A DNA stretch of 64,000 nucleotides from Helichrysum umbraculigerum (GCA_949592205.1 CATIUR010000003.1:161313759-161377758); one strand, 5' to 3'. Positions 23,037 through 34,449 are shown, counted from the first letter of the stretch. Translations and numbers: made by a program. The notes: generated by a model not told the origin, from the letters alone.

Positions 23037-24137
23037 TGTTGTGGCTAGATTTTTACTAACCTTTGCAGGATCCTTATTAGCATCATAAGTACACTTTGCA
23101 GGTATGAAAGTCGTTTATATTTTATATTCGTACCTTAGGATAATGGTGATTTATAAGTCTGTTTTCAGGATCACTGATATTATTAAGGATCCTGGATATA
23201 TTCTGGTTATTTATCTTACAGGATCCTAGTCAGGATATATTTGTCTAACATATTCTTGCAGGATACTGAATGAGGAGGATCCTTAAGTGAGGATCCTAAG
23301 TATATTCTGGAGTGCGCATAACTCAAGATCCTGGACCTGTATTAGTTCAGGATCATGAGTTGATTAACGTGTTTATTTTTCTTAAGTGTTGACCAGGTCT
23401 TGGGAGAAACGCTTTAATGAGATATGCTCCGGATTATGTGGCAAGGCTTTGATACAATTTGGAGAAGACGAAGTCTTGTGCACGTGCGGAATAGAGTCAA
23501 AAGAGACGTTGGTGGTCTTCATCATACCTCGGAGGATCCCTGATATTTCGGGATTATTGTTATACGCTCTTACTATTTAAACGAGGCTTGGGTGATCGAT
23601 TAGGTTAATCACAATTCACTACTCACACCTGCAAATCACGAATACACTCTGCTATTTCTTCATTTTACGATTATTTCACTAACACTTAGCTAAATTCACA
23701 CACATTCACTTAGCCGATCATCCTTGTGCTCTTACTTTGTAATTCATCACTTTCATTTTAATAAGATCAACAAAGGCAAGGATCATTTGATCCTTCCCGA
23801 GGTTTTGTGCCGGCGATCAACCTTGATCAAGGGCTTTCCTCGTATATCATCGTGTCGTTTTTGCTTAATTGTCATTAATTTTGCTTCAATTACATTTTAC
23901 TTACATTTTCGTTATCAAATTGCTATTATCCTTAGTCTGTTAGTAAAGCTTTGATAAATAAACGTTTATTCAACGAGGATCCACAGATCAAATTAATCTT
24001 TTTTAAACGCAAAATATTTACTTACTAATAGAGATAATCGTGTTTCTACGTAATTATCTTGAGAGTAATTTATACACCTGACCTCACAAAACTAATTTTG
24101 ATCACTTAATTGCTTTTAGTAATTTTTGACCAAAACA
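23037..24137 (+). repeat. Tat LTR 3
   Basis: 1101 bp, ending ACCAAAACA before ATAGG. It carries private changes such as CAGATC for CGGATC near its end and a lost GGATCC (CAAGATCCTGG) near 23325. Confidence 0.93.
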
Positions 24138-24142
24138 ATAGG
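24138..24142. repeat. Target site duplication ATAGG, right
   Basis: This is the partner of 2884-2888. It proves that the three-LTR structure is bounded as one insertion. Confidence 0.9.
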
Positions 24143-24671
24143 GTGGCGAGAAAGGATTTTTGTCCTTAGGTGTATGTCGATCCTAATTACTAATCGGTTC
24201 GTATCGAATAGAATGTCGAAGTTCTCAACTTTGCCAGGGTAAACCTATTTCGAAGAGATGACCCTCGAAACCAGGGCACATCCCAGTACAACTTTCCTGA
24301 CTCGATTAACGTACCATTGGCGAGTTCTAAGGCGTATATGAACAATAAGTTCGTTACCAAGTATCGGAGGACATTAATAGGCCTAACCATATGTGTATAA
24401 CCTTTAAATATGTATTATCCACCTAGTCGTGTCTAACGCAAAACAAGTACAAGTCACGGTTCTCTCGTGGTCAGAGTCAACTAGTGCATTCCTGTTCAAC
24501 ATAACCCCTTTCAGAGTTCACATCATCTTCATTTAATTGTACATAGTTGATCCGGCTATGTTAAATTAAACTTGTATGATGAAATCCCTGAACCAGTTAT
24601 ATCTAATGAGGAATACTGCCTAACAGTCATAGTCTAGGCCCACTACATGCAACCTAGTTCACTATAACCTG
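24143..24671 (-). other. Element A leader, part nearest the 5' LTR
   Basis: Non-coding on both strands; no convincing ORF. It joins 2657-2888 once the nested insertion is removed, giving a leader of about 770 bp. Confidence 0.6.
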
Positions 24672-24683
24672 GCTCTGATACCA
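24672..24683 (-). other. Element A primer binding site, tRNA-iMet type
   Basis: The minus strand reads TGGTATCAGAGC three bases after the LTR end. This is the complement expected for the 3' end of plant initiator tRNA-Met, and it fixes the element's orientation. Confidence 0.9.
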
Positions 24684-25859
24684 ATCTGTCACACCCCCTA
24701 ATTCGGGTTGCGGAAGCGAATCGGGTCGGGGCGTGACTAATCAATAACCAAAGCACAAGATATATAGCAAACAACTCTAAATGAGACGTTTTAGAAAGTA
24801 CATTAAAATACAGTACAATACATAAGTTTTCAAAAGTATTAAGTCATAAAAGTACATCATTAACGAGTTCGCAAATTGATTTCAAAGATTTTAAATACAT
24901 AATCCTAGTACAAAAGATAATGCCTGTAAAATCTTCGTTAGTGTATATGCATGCGACTCGTACTAGCTTAGCATATAAGTAGATCCTGCTGGGCCATCCT
25001 ACTGTTGCTGCGTACCTGAGAATGCATCACTAAAAAGGTCAACCAAAAGGTTGGTGAATCTCACAGGTTTATTGTAAATACAGTTTTGAACACATCAATT
25101 TGTAAAAGTAAGTAATAATTGCACGTATGCAATAGTTTCGATATACATTGCCATGAGCACCATAGTTGAAGCTTAACAGTAAGTAAGTAATTGCCCTTGT
25201 GAATGCTAATCCAAAAATATTCATATGAAACGAGTAGAAAACACCTGTTTATACGAGTACTGTTCGTGGTGGCGCTACCACCCCAGGTGGGGATTGTCAG
25301 TCCCTTATGGATCCATATACTAAAACTCACGCTTAAGTCCATAACTAACAACTATGATTAAAGGGACTTCATTGGATTAAGTAAAACCCATGCAATCGAT
25401 ATACCAGTAAATCAGTAAGTAAGTACATGTGTTCGAGTAAAACAAGTAATGCATCTCCCCCAAAACAGTAAAATAGTAAAAAGGGACCGTGAGACTCACC
25501 TGAGTAACCGAGCAAAGTAAGGCAGAAATCAACTATGAAGGTTCTCCGAACCAGTATCCTCTAACGTCCTAAACGTAAGAAATAGTAACATAAGTGGTTA
25601 CTAAATGTCAAACTTTTATTAATTGTTCACTTGTTGAAAGGTCGTCATTATTTGTGTATTTGTACATTTCGTTGGTGATGGTTTTGTATTAATAATTTCC
25701 AACAAGATACTATTTCATATCCGTTTTGTTGTATATTTTGAAAAAGTACATATATAAAACGTACGAGTTACATTGTCTATAATTTCGTTGTTTCGTTGTA
25801 GATATATATTTATCTGAATGTATATATATCTATCCCAGTATTATTAAATTTTGCCGTTG

Positions 25860-25860
<1 letters not shown>

Positions 25861-25938
<78 letters not shown>

Positions 25939-26052
25939 GTTAACTAATAATATTAATATTAGTTATTTATTAAGTTGTGATAGTAATGTTAACTAATAAT
26001 ATTAATATTAGTTATTTATTAAGTTGTGATAGTATTAGAATATATATATATA

Positions 26053-26102
<50 letters not shown>
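25861..26102. repeat. TA microsatellites and a 49-bp tandem duplication in the LTR
   Basis: (TA)n runs lie at about 25867-25934 and 26041-26102. Between them a unit beginning TAATGTTAACTAATAATATT occurs twice in direct order (about 25936 and 25985). Confidence 0.9.
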
Positions 26103-26107
<5 letters not shown>

Positions 26108-26120
26108 AAGAATAAACAAA

Positions 26121-26189
26121 AAGGTTGGTCACAGGCTTGAACCTGTGACCTCCCTTATGTTGCAACATGAACTAACCACCAAGCTATAG
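26121..26189 (-). other. tRNA-like segment with pol III box A and box B motifs inside the LTR
   Basis: On the minus strand TAGCTTGGTGG (26176-26186) resembles box A with one mismatch. GGTTCAAGCC (26134-26143) fits box B, about 40 bases downstream. A perfect 9-bp stem GGTCACAGG/CCTGTGACC (26127-26150) encloses box B like a T-arm. It could be a tRNA or SINE-head remnant; no intact tRNA fold was found. Confidence 0.45.
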
Positions 26190-27523
26190 TTATACGTTTA
26201 TTTTTTTAATGGTAACAATTTAAATTTATATCATTTATGTTGTTACTTAAATTAGCAAGAATTGTCCATGAGCAAGATCATCCATTCGGCTAAATCTTTA
26301 TAGTCGTACGTCTATATTAGTTAAGCCGTTCAGCTCTCCATCTCCAGCGTATATATATATGGTTTGTTTTCGGTTCCAACGATTTTGTATTACAATTCCA
26401 ACATGTTATAACAAACAAATATTATATAGTAACAAGTTTTATACTTATAATTTGTGGGATCAAAGCCTTGATTTTATAAAACCCATTTCGAGAACAATCT
26501 ATTTAATCATCACATTTTTAAGTTATATGTATAGATTATGATGTATAAACATGTTATATAACAAAATTTAAGTATGGAATTCAAAGAAAATGAATTTCCT
26601 TACAATGATGATTATGATGATTCGGTGGTGATGAAGGCAGTGGCGATGATGGTGATGAGTACAAGTATGTTTTTGTGTTTGTTAAATGGTTATGAAAGCT
26701 TGATGATCATGAAGAAGATGGAAGATGATAAAAATTTCCTTTGCTACCTGCTTCCCTTCTGTTGTCGCTGAAGTTCTAGGAAGAAGAAGTAGAAGTGTGA
26801 GTGTGAATTATTGTTGGTTGGTAGAGCAGTGATCAAAAATAATGGAGGGAGTCATATAAAATGATTTGATCACAATTTTTCAATTTCAAGGTGAGGGTCT
26901 CAGTACCTTTTGTCGATGGATCTTTTTATTTGTGTTATGAGATTGGGCTTTTAACCCGTTAATTTCAAGTACGGGTATAATTAATACAATATAAAATTTA
27001 GTATTTTATATTTTTAATTTGTAGATGTTCTCCAGATACGTTATTTAAAGTCGGAAAAATAATATTTTGATTATTTTTGACTGTTTTAGATTTGTACATT
27101 TATCACTACGCGTATCCAATTGGGTGCCAAATTTCAGTTGAATTACGAACTCATATTTTGAGGTAATGTTCTAAATACTTTCAAACGAATGAGAAAAATA
27201 GAACTTTTTAATATTTTAACCTTTGCGTATGTTTTACAATTGTTTCTGTTCGCGTATAATACATTATATATATAATCATATATTCAACGTGTTCTATCTC
27301 CATTTTATAAACGTAAAAATACTCGAAATTAATAATCTCATTATTAATTATTTTGTGTCACAAACTTTTGTATTTATTTTGTCGGATTCGTTCCGATACG
27401 TTTGTACGTAACTTTAAATAATTATGTATATATTTATTACTTTTTGTATTAGTTCATACCGAGTATGAATATTTAAAGTTTAAATTCGGAGCGAATTTTG
27501 GGTCATTTTGACCGGGTGTCACA

Positions 27524-28364
27524 AAAGACTAAAAGACTACGAAAGATTTTCTAGCGAGAAAGAAAGAGTGAAATATGCTAGAATGTATGCATATGTGGTG
27601 TGTGTTTCAAATGAACCTAAGCCTCCTATTTATAGGTGAGCTTTGGCTCACATTAGCACCAAGAGGTGCATGTTAGAAAAAGGTGGTCAAAAGGGTGCAC
27701 CAGGTACCGTACAACACGAAAAGTAGGCGCACCGGGTACTGTACAACACGAAAAGTAGGCGCACCAGGTACCAAAAGTTACCAAAAATGGAAACCGAGAC
27801 GGGGCTAGGGTGGCCGGTGGCGGCTGATGGGTGGCCGGCGGCGGCTGGCCCACCCCCGCCCCGTTTCGCCGTCTTTTGCTTCGTTTCTCGATTCGTGCGT
27901 GTTTTCTTCGTTATGCGCCCGTTTGCGTCGATTCTTTTTTTTGTTGGATTCGTAATTCAAAAACGAAGATTTTGACATAGGATAGGCCCTGAGATGAGGT
28001 TCCTAGCTCCAGATATTGCGTGCGAATCATTTGGATCTTCCGGCGGGCGTAGAATCTTCATTCTTTATCCGTTTTAGTTGATTCTTCTTCTGTTGGATTC
28101 GTATTTTGAAAACGAACATCTTGGATAGAATGGATGTTGGTGAAGGGTATTTTAGTCTTGAAATCTCATTTTGATGCTTTGAATCTTCAAACGTGTGTGG
28201 AATCTTCGTTTCTCATCCGTTTTGCTTGATTTTTATCGTGCAACCTTGTTTTGACCATCTTGGCATAATGTTATTGATTTGTACTGTATTTGAATTAAAA
28301 TGCCAAGAATCGTCCAGAATGAGAGAGATATCGGTAGTAAATACATGACTTTTTACGCGATATC
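27524..28364 (-). other. Unclassified repeat-like sequence flanking element A
   Basis: No gene seen. On the minus strand CTATAAATAGG (about 27628-27639) looks like a TATA box. A unit of about 33 bp containing CAACACGAAAAGTAGG is repeated between 27694 and 27775. A GC-rich imperfect duplication follows at 27810-27850. It is probably part of an older LTR into which element A inserted. Confidence 0.4.
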
Positions 28365-31260
28365 AGTGACACCCGACCAATTAGGGCTAGTAATTAGTGC
28401 CTAATCATATTACTAATACATGTAATTAGGATTAATTATGTATATCATTATGTGTATCGATATATTTATTATGTATACACACACGTATGCGATTTGTTTA
28501 AATCGTACATGTACATATTCGGATGAATTCCGATATCATAAATACGGACGTTGGTGAACAAAATATTAAATAATATGAAATTATTTAATAAACTCATAAA
28601 CTCATAAATATTATGTTGATAATATTTAATAAATCATTTGTATCGTATTAAGTAACCCGTATATTACAGAAACGCGTGAAACGCCCCCGATAATCGAACA
28701 AAAACCAAAATATATTTTAAGAATTTAAAATATATCATCTAGAGTAAAACTTTCATTTAAAATATCTCATTCGATGTCAATAATGAAAAACGTCTATTTA
28801 AAACGCTACGCGATTAAACCTCCGTACAACGAACGTGCAAATCGATGCCGATAAATTAACGAAACATTTTTATAAGTGTTTTCAAGTATTTAGAATAAAA
28901 TATTTCAAGTGAAAAAATTGAAAATTAAAATTTTCATTTAAACACGTCATTTAACGTTTAACGTCTAAATAAATACCGAAACGGACGAGAAAACGAACAT
29001 CGCACGGAGCGCAATATTTAGGAATGAAACTTTAACTAAAAATCTGCATTGGGAGGCCCTATGGGATGGCTCCCACATGCCCACACCACTTTCACACTCA
29101 ATTACTTGATTAAATTCACTTTATACTCTACCACCATTTCTAATTCACTCTCCATTCATGCAATATCATTTTTACACACACAATCTCTCCTACCTCTCTC
29201 TAAAATCTGCCACTATCTCTCTCTCTCTCTAAAACACACCAAAAACTCAGCCTTGATTATTGAAGAAAAGGGATCAAGAATCAAGAACAAGAAGAAGCTA
29301 GTAGCACAAGTTCATTCACCATCATCATCTTCTTTTGTTCTTCACACTCTTTGTAAGGAAACCACCTCTCTCTCTAAAAACTCACTTGCATGTTGTTAAT
29401 TTATACATCTACTAGCTCTAGTAACTAGATTATGTCCAAATCTAAAGCAAAAACTCGTTTTTGTTAAACATCTAAAAGTGACAGATTCTGTCCCAGAAAA
29501 GTCAGCCCACTAAAATGATCATATCTTGAGTTCTAAGAAGAGTTAGACAACGAATTGTTTTTTAAAAGTTGTGTATTGAAAAGATCTACAAAAAGTTCTT
29601 CTATAGCTCCTTCCAGAAATACACACGTTTTTCTCTACAAGTCGATTTATGGGACTGGTATGATGAAAGTCGAAAACCGAGTACGGTTCTTTTGCGAAAT
29701 TAATTACCTATCTAAATGGACACTATAATTCATGAAAAAGATCATGTTATGAACTAGATACATAGGTGATCAGTTGGTAAAAATTGTGAACATTACTTTG
29801 GACCAGAAGTTAGTGAAACCGAGTGGCGAAACAAACTGACATAAACCGAAAAACACATTTTGGGACTGTTTTTGACATAAACATAAAACCAACACTTCGG
29901 GCCGACCATAAAACGTACCGACAACTTTATAAGTCTTAGTTAACTATTTTAAGACTTTTGTAAAAGTTTCGGGTCAAACCGAGCTAGTTTGACCAGATTT
30001 GACCAGTTTGACTAGTTTGACCAGATTTGACCAGTTTGACTAGTTTGACCATTTTGACTAAGTTTGACCAGTTTGACCAAGTTAACTTCTGTTGACTTTC
30101 AGAAAACAACATATTTGACCACATCGTTTGGATATAAATGTATACACGTACTTTCGAATACAATAAAAGAAGCTTGAACAATACTTACTACACTAAGTAT
30201 TCAACACCTACAATAATCAAACCTTATACAAAACTTACATTCGTACAATACAAACTATCACCTACGGGCCGTACATGTTTTCAAAACTTAAACAAAACAA
30301 CCAATGTATTTGGACATAACTAGTTGAGGGAACAACTAGCATAGATGTTCTGTTGAGACATCTAATCATTAAAACCTTGCGCGTTTAGGACGCCCAGCAG
30401 GTTTCGATCGTTAGAGACGACATCATTTCCCTTGTACACCATCATTAGTGCTTGATAGCATCTCATCAGACTCAGGTGAGTCTCATAGCCCCTATTTTAC
30501 TGTTTTTACTCTAGGGGTGAGAATACATGCCTGTTTTGTTTTACATGTGAACGCAAGTATCAAATTTCGCTATATTCTGTATGAGTTAATCATCTAATCA
30601 TCATAAGTCCTCATTAGCATAGTTTGGTAATACTTTTTAACGTGAATGTTAGTGTATGGTACCATATAGGACTGACGATCCCCGTTCGGGTCAGCAAGCA
30701 CTGACTGGTCAAAACGGACGCATTATCATTTGTTCATACGTGTGTTGATTAGGCATATGCATAGAGGCACCCTCGCTCAGGCACTTAATTGTGATCCTGA
30801 CACCTCAGTTATGCTCAGACTATGTGGTCATGGCAGTTATATACATCATTTACTTATTTGTTTAATTACAAGTTATTACACTCAAATCTTGCGGTTCATA
30901 CATTATATTTTATCATTAAACCTGTGAGCTCACCAGCGAAAGCTGACCAATTTAGCGTGTATTCTCAGGTTCGCAGCAGCAGTAAGTCTGTTCACTCAAG
31001 ATGCCCATTAGCTTGAGTCTCATGCAAACATCAGGAGATTATTATGCATTACTATATTTTGTATAAATTAGGTATGACATAAAATCTCTTACATTAATTC
31101 GAGCTTTTGTAAACTATTATAACAGTGTAAGACTTTTATAATATCAATGTATTGTAAACGACGCATATAGAGTCGTTCATTATATCTTATGTGCTGTTGA
31201 TATTTGATTAGTCAAGCCCCGACCCGAATCGCTTCCGCATCATAATCTGGGGGTGCGACA
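28365..31260 (+). repeat. LTR Z, plus strand, Tekay/Del-like, without internal region
   Basis: It begins at a slightly decayed (CA)GTGACACCCGACC and ends GGGGGTGCGACA at 31260. This matches the start and end style of the LTRs of element A and LTR Y. The sequence around 28550-28600 resembles the matching part of LTR Y in reverse complement. No primer site follows it and no polypurine tract precedes it, so it is a solo or orphan LTR. It abuts a gag fragment of opposite strand, and no target duplication is evident. Confidence 0.65.
29986..30119 (+). promoter_or_regulatory. W-box cluster in LTR Z
   Basis: The core TTGAC(C/T) occurs about 12 times here, most at a spacing of 9-10 bases as TTTGACCAG or TTTGACTAG. 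TTGACC/T is the WRKY binding core. The array reads as a degenerate minisatellite built on that core. Confidence 0.7.
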
Positions 31261-31655
31261 TGAGCATTCCACCATGTTAGAGCCTTTTCAGCAAGAGTGC
31301 AGGTGGCATACTTTACCATACAGTCGGGTGCACAATTGCTGATATTCAGTACAGACTCCATTTTTTCTATCCAATGAACGATGCCTATAGCACCCTCGGT
31401 TCTACGAAAGGTGCTTGGTTTGCAAGCGAGAAAGGTTTTGTATGAACACCCTCGTTTGGTATTCACAGGCGTTTCATTCGTAGTGTTTCTTATCCCAGAT
31501 CCGCTGCCATTTCTTCCATCATCGCGGACACGACTTGCCTCATACTGGGCAATGCCTTCAGCTACCCGTCGCGCGATGATTTGTTCAGTCGTTTCAACAA
31601 CAGGAGGCGAGACGTTACGTCGACTGTTTCTGGTATTTCGTTGCTTGGGTGGCAT
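31261..31655 (-). pseudogene. Truncated gag of element X
   Basis: The start MPPKQRNTRN and the segment up to LTWWNAHV match the N-terminal third of the element A gag. The frame runs into LTR Z after WWNAHV, and the last residues of the open frame (to 31212) are LTR sequence. The rest of gag is not found on the other side of LTR Z. The capsid C-terminus, zinc knuckles and all of pol are therefore missing. Confidence 0.8.
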
Positions 31656-31921
31656 GATTCTGTTCTAATACACACAATAAAGATAAATAAGATTCACTAA
31701 CCGATATCAACATAAGGAACACAAAAAATATAAACAAACATACAATATATTATACCATAAGTAAAAACGTTTATACAAGAGTTTTATACAAAACATGATG
31801 GGATTTCCTATATACACATCAGATAATAGTTTTATACAAAATGTGATAGGACTTCCTATATACCCATCAGACAAAAGTTTTTAACCTAATACAGAGTAGG
31901 CACAACCCGCCATACGTAGGT
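31656..31921 (-). other. Element X spacer between leader ORF and gag
   Basis: Non-coding, with two short near-repeats around 31780-31860 (TTTTATACAAAA...GATGGGATTTCCTATATAC type). Nothing else seen. Confidence 0.4.
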
Positions 31922-32583
31922 CTAACGGAAGTAAGGTAGGTACATCCCTACATCCGTCCTAAACACCGCCATCATCACGCAAACTCCAACTACAAATCCT
32001 GCTACCCTCGCACGTCTCTCTAACACCTCCACATGTGCCCTAGTAGTGTCAACAATCTCCCTATCCACAACTGTCGCACCCCCAAATTTTGTTAATTGTG
32101 ATTACCAAAGTGTTTTGCGGAAGCATTAAATCGAGTGGGGGCGACGACGTATACAAAGTACATGCATACATATCAGAGCATATGATTACAACAGAACATA
32201 TATATTAAGATGCCAAGAGTAATAGTTACAAAGTTTTACGATTCATCGAATCGTACAAGTGTAAAAGTAGTTAAGTTGTACAAAAGTAGATTTCGTAAAT
32301 ATGACTAAATCAGTTTAGTTATATAAAAGAAATCCATCTGTTTCAAAAATGGCATCCTAAACGCTTCGCGGGTCGCCTAGAGTCCCATATGTGCAGGCGG
32401 TTCTTACGTGCAGCTAGTTTCCTGAAAAACATAGTAAAAGTCAACAACGAGGTTGAGTGAATTCACAGGTTTTATGTTTGCAAGTAGTAAATTGTATAAT
32501 GTTGTTGAACCAAGTTCAAGTAAGTTTGTTGACCTAAAATTCAAATAGCTTTGTTTGAAATGTTGTCCAAATGTAAGAGTGGT

Positions 32584-32707
32584 GGGATATTACCCAAATT
32601 ATAGTAGTAGTGGGATGTTACCCAAAATATAGTTGTAGTGGGATGTTAACCAAAATATAGTTGTGGTGGGATGTTACCCAAGTTATAGTTGTAGTGGGAT
32701 GTTACCC
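32584..32707. repeat. 28-bp minisatellite around GGGATGTTACCC
   Basis: Five units start at 32584, 32612, 32640, 32668 and 32696, spaced exactly 28 bp. The core is GGGATGTTACCC with single changes. The same core occurs twice in element A near 1300-1339. Confidence 0.85.
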
Positions 32708-32729
32708 AAAATATAGTTTAAAATGTGTT

Positions 32730-33002
32730 GCTGGTCGTTCTACAGCGGTTTCCAATATAGTGCCGGTCGTTCTCCAACAAGTTACCAAATTGTACCGGTC
32801 GTTCTCCGGTAAGATACACAAGTTTGCACCGGTCGTTCTCCGGTGAGTTACACAGTTAGTACCGGTCGTTTTCCGGTAAGATACCAAGTCAGTGTCGGTC
32901 GTTCTCCGACAAGTTACACAATAAGTACCGATCATTCTCCGGTAAGATACGCAGCTGGTCGTTCTCTAGCTAGTTACAAGTAGTACCGGTCGTTCTCCGG
33001 TA
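32730..33002. repeat. Array of nine hairpin units with covarying stems
   Basis: The loop is TCGTTCT in most units. Stems: GCTG/CAGC (32730-32746), TGCCGG/CCAACA (about 32762-32779, imperfect), TACCGG/CCGGTA (32793-32811), CACCGG/CCGGTG (32827-32845), TACCGG/CCGGTA (32860-32878), TGTCGG/CCGACA (32893-32911), TACCGA/CCGGTA (32926-32944, with G-T or A-C type mismatch), AGCTGG/CTAGCT (32953-32971) and TACCGG/CCGGTA (32984-33002). The period is near 33 bp, falling to 27-31 at the end. Arm changes compensate in several units while the loop is kept. Confidence 0.85.
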
Positions 33003-33660
33003 AGATACCAAAATAGTTTTTAGTATGAAATTGTTATTTCGTAAAGCAATAGTTGTAATAGTATGAACATAGTCATAATCAGTTTGTATAAAAGGCTATC
33101 AGCATTTTATAAATAGTTGGTACGTAAAGTATGAAACCCTTTTCATAGTATAGTTCAAAGTACTCTAGCTACCAATTAAAACATGATCACAATCATTAAT
33201 AATCGATAGTTGGGAGCAATTAATCGTATAGCAAGTGGGAAATCAAGTAAATTATGGCAATCAGTAAAAGCAGTTGTCTACGTTTTTCACCCCAAGTTGA
33301 AAACAGTAAAACAGTAGAAAGTGGGGCTGTGAGCTCACCTGGTGAGCTAAAAGTGTGCGAGTGCTAGCAAAGCCTAAGCCCAAAAGTACTCCTAGTTGAT
33401 AATCTCCTAACGCCCTAAACGTATGAGATTATAAGTATAAGTATGTGGATGTCCTAGTTGACCATCCATGCTAGCGTTCATGCAACCAGATATGTCCAAA
33501 CGATTTAGTTGTTTGTTCGTGTTTTAAAATTGTATACGACACGTTAGTGAGTTTTCGTAATAATAATTTCAAAGTATTATTATTAAGTGTTTAATTATTT
33601 TGTATACTTATAAAATTGTATGCGAGAGTATGAATAAGTTTACGTTTATGTTTCCGAAAG

Positions 33661-33699
<39 letters not shown>

Positions 33700-34449
33700 G
33701 TCCGAAAGTACGCGTATTTATATATCCGAAAGCATATGTCCGAATGTATTAGTGTCCGAATGTATTGGTGTACGTCTGTCCGAAAGTATATATATGTATC
33801 TGAATGTATAAATATTTATCCGAAAGTATCCGTGCATTTATATCCGAAAGTTTGGGGTCCGAAAGTGTCAAAATTCAAGGTTTTGGGCGAAAAACACTAT
33901 TCATCCTAATTTAGCAAAAGTCAACTCCGAACTTTAACTTTAGGAGTCAAAAATCCGAAGGTAGCATGAAAATCCGAAAGTCAACAAAAGTCAAAGTTCG
34001 AAGTAAAAATCAGTCCGAATTTAAAACTGTTTCCATGGTTTGAATTTTCTGGAAGAATCCGTGTATTTTCAGTCGAGGCTATAGAAGAACTTTTTAAAGA
34101 CAACAAAATTATTGAGATTTTGGCACTGGTCTCATACGTTTTAGTGGTCTAGAACTCGAGTTATGGCTCCGAGAAGGAGGTGCAACTTTCTGTCTTCGGA
34201 AGACAGAAAGTATATGTCACCGGAAAAAATTATTCTCGGATACTAAACGGTATCGAAATGCTACAAAACAAATTTTGTTAGAAAGCTTACTTCTTGTACT
34301 ACATTTTAGGCTCAAGAAACGCATCATTTCATGGAGAAATGATTTTTAAATAATTCATTGAAGTGTGTCTATTTTCTGAACAACAACTTTAAAACATAAT
34401 TTCGAGTTTAAAAACGCGTTTCGGTTAATGTTTTGGACATTCTAGAGTT

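Larger units (their letters stand above)
2889..24137 (+). mobile_element. Tandem Tat-lineage Ty3/gypsy retrotransposon: three LTRs, two bodies
   Basis: Seen: the 1101-bp LTRs at 2889-3989, 12962-14062 and 23037-24137 all start TGTTGTGG and end ACCAAAACA. They enclose bodies of 8972 bp and 8974 bp. One 5-bp target duplication, ATAGG, brackets the whole 21,249 bp, and there is none at the middle LTR. Each body has a primer site, gag-pro, pol with two RNase H domains and integrase, an antisense gene and a G-rich polypurine tract. Known: a second RNase H, the C-x2-H-x4-H-x4-C gag finger and an antisense 3' ORF mark the Tat lineage. Inferred: the array arose by LTR-LTR unequal exchange or by insertion of a tandem cDNA. 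It was inserted into element A after element A had inserted. Confidence 0.93.
1..27523 (-). mobile_element. Element A: Ty3/gypsy (Tekay/Del-like) LTR element without pol, host of a nested insertion
   Basis: Seen: both sides carry the same LTR sequence (1-899 and 26623-27523). The primer site TGGTATCAGAGC lies on the minus strand beside the right LTR, a polypurine tract lies beside the left LTR, and one minus-strand gag lies between. The right LTR is therefore the 5' LTR. Without the nested insertion (2889-24137) the internal region is only about 2.5 kb, and no protease, reverse transcriptase or integrase is found in it. Known: tRNA-iMet priming and the GAATTTCG/CGAAATTC motif next to the polypurine tract occur in Tekay/Del chromoviruses. 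Inferred: a gag-only, non-autonomous or internally deleted element. The left LTR is cut by the window edge, so the outer target duplication cannot be checked. Confidence 0.85.
24687..27523 (-). repeat. Element A 5' LTR (2837 bp)
   Basis: It starts TGTGACACCC and ends GGGTGTGACA on the minus strand. It includes long TA microsatellites, a 49-bp tandem duplication and a tRNA-like box pair (separate entries). It has no ORF with coding character. The flank after 27523 is AAAGA; the partner flank is outside the window. Confidence 0.9.

Noticed and set aside
29049..29399. A 116-residue open frame in LTR Z
   Set aside because: CT-rich leader-like sequence of an LTR. A comparable region in LTR Y (35214-35567, minus) encodes unrelated residues, so the protein is not conserved.
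28365..31260. LTR Z as the 3' LTR of a complete plus-strand element
   Set aside because: No polypurine tract or pol lies to its left and no second LTR with primer site was found. It is treated as a solo or orphan LTR.
32702..32935. Repeat protein frame (TDTDLV, TGTNCVT units)
   Set aside because: By-product of the 33-bp hairpin array read on the minus strand.
32584..33002. CRISPR-like array (regular repeats of about 28-33 bp)
   Set aside because: The repeats are contiguous degenerate minisatellites without unique spacers, in a plant LTR. No cas genes, and CRISPR is not expected in a plant nucleus.
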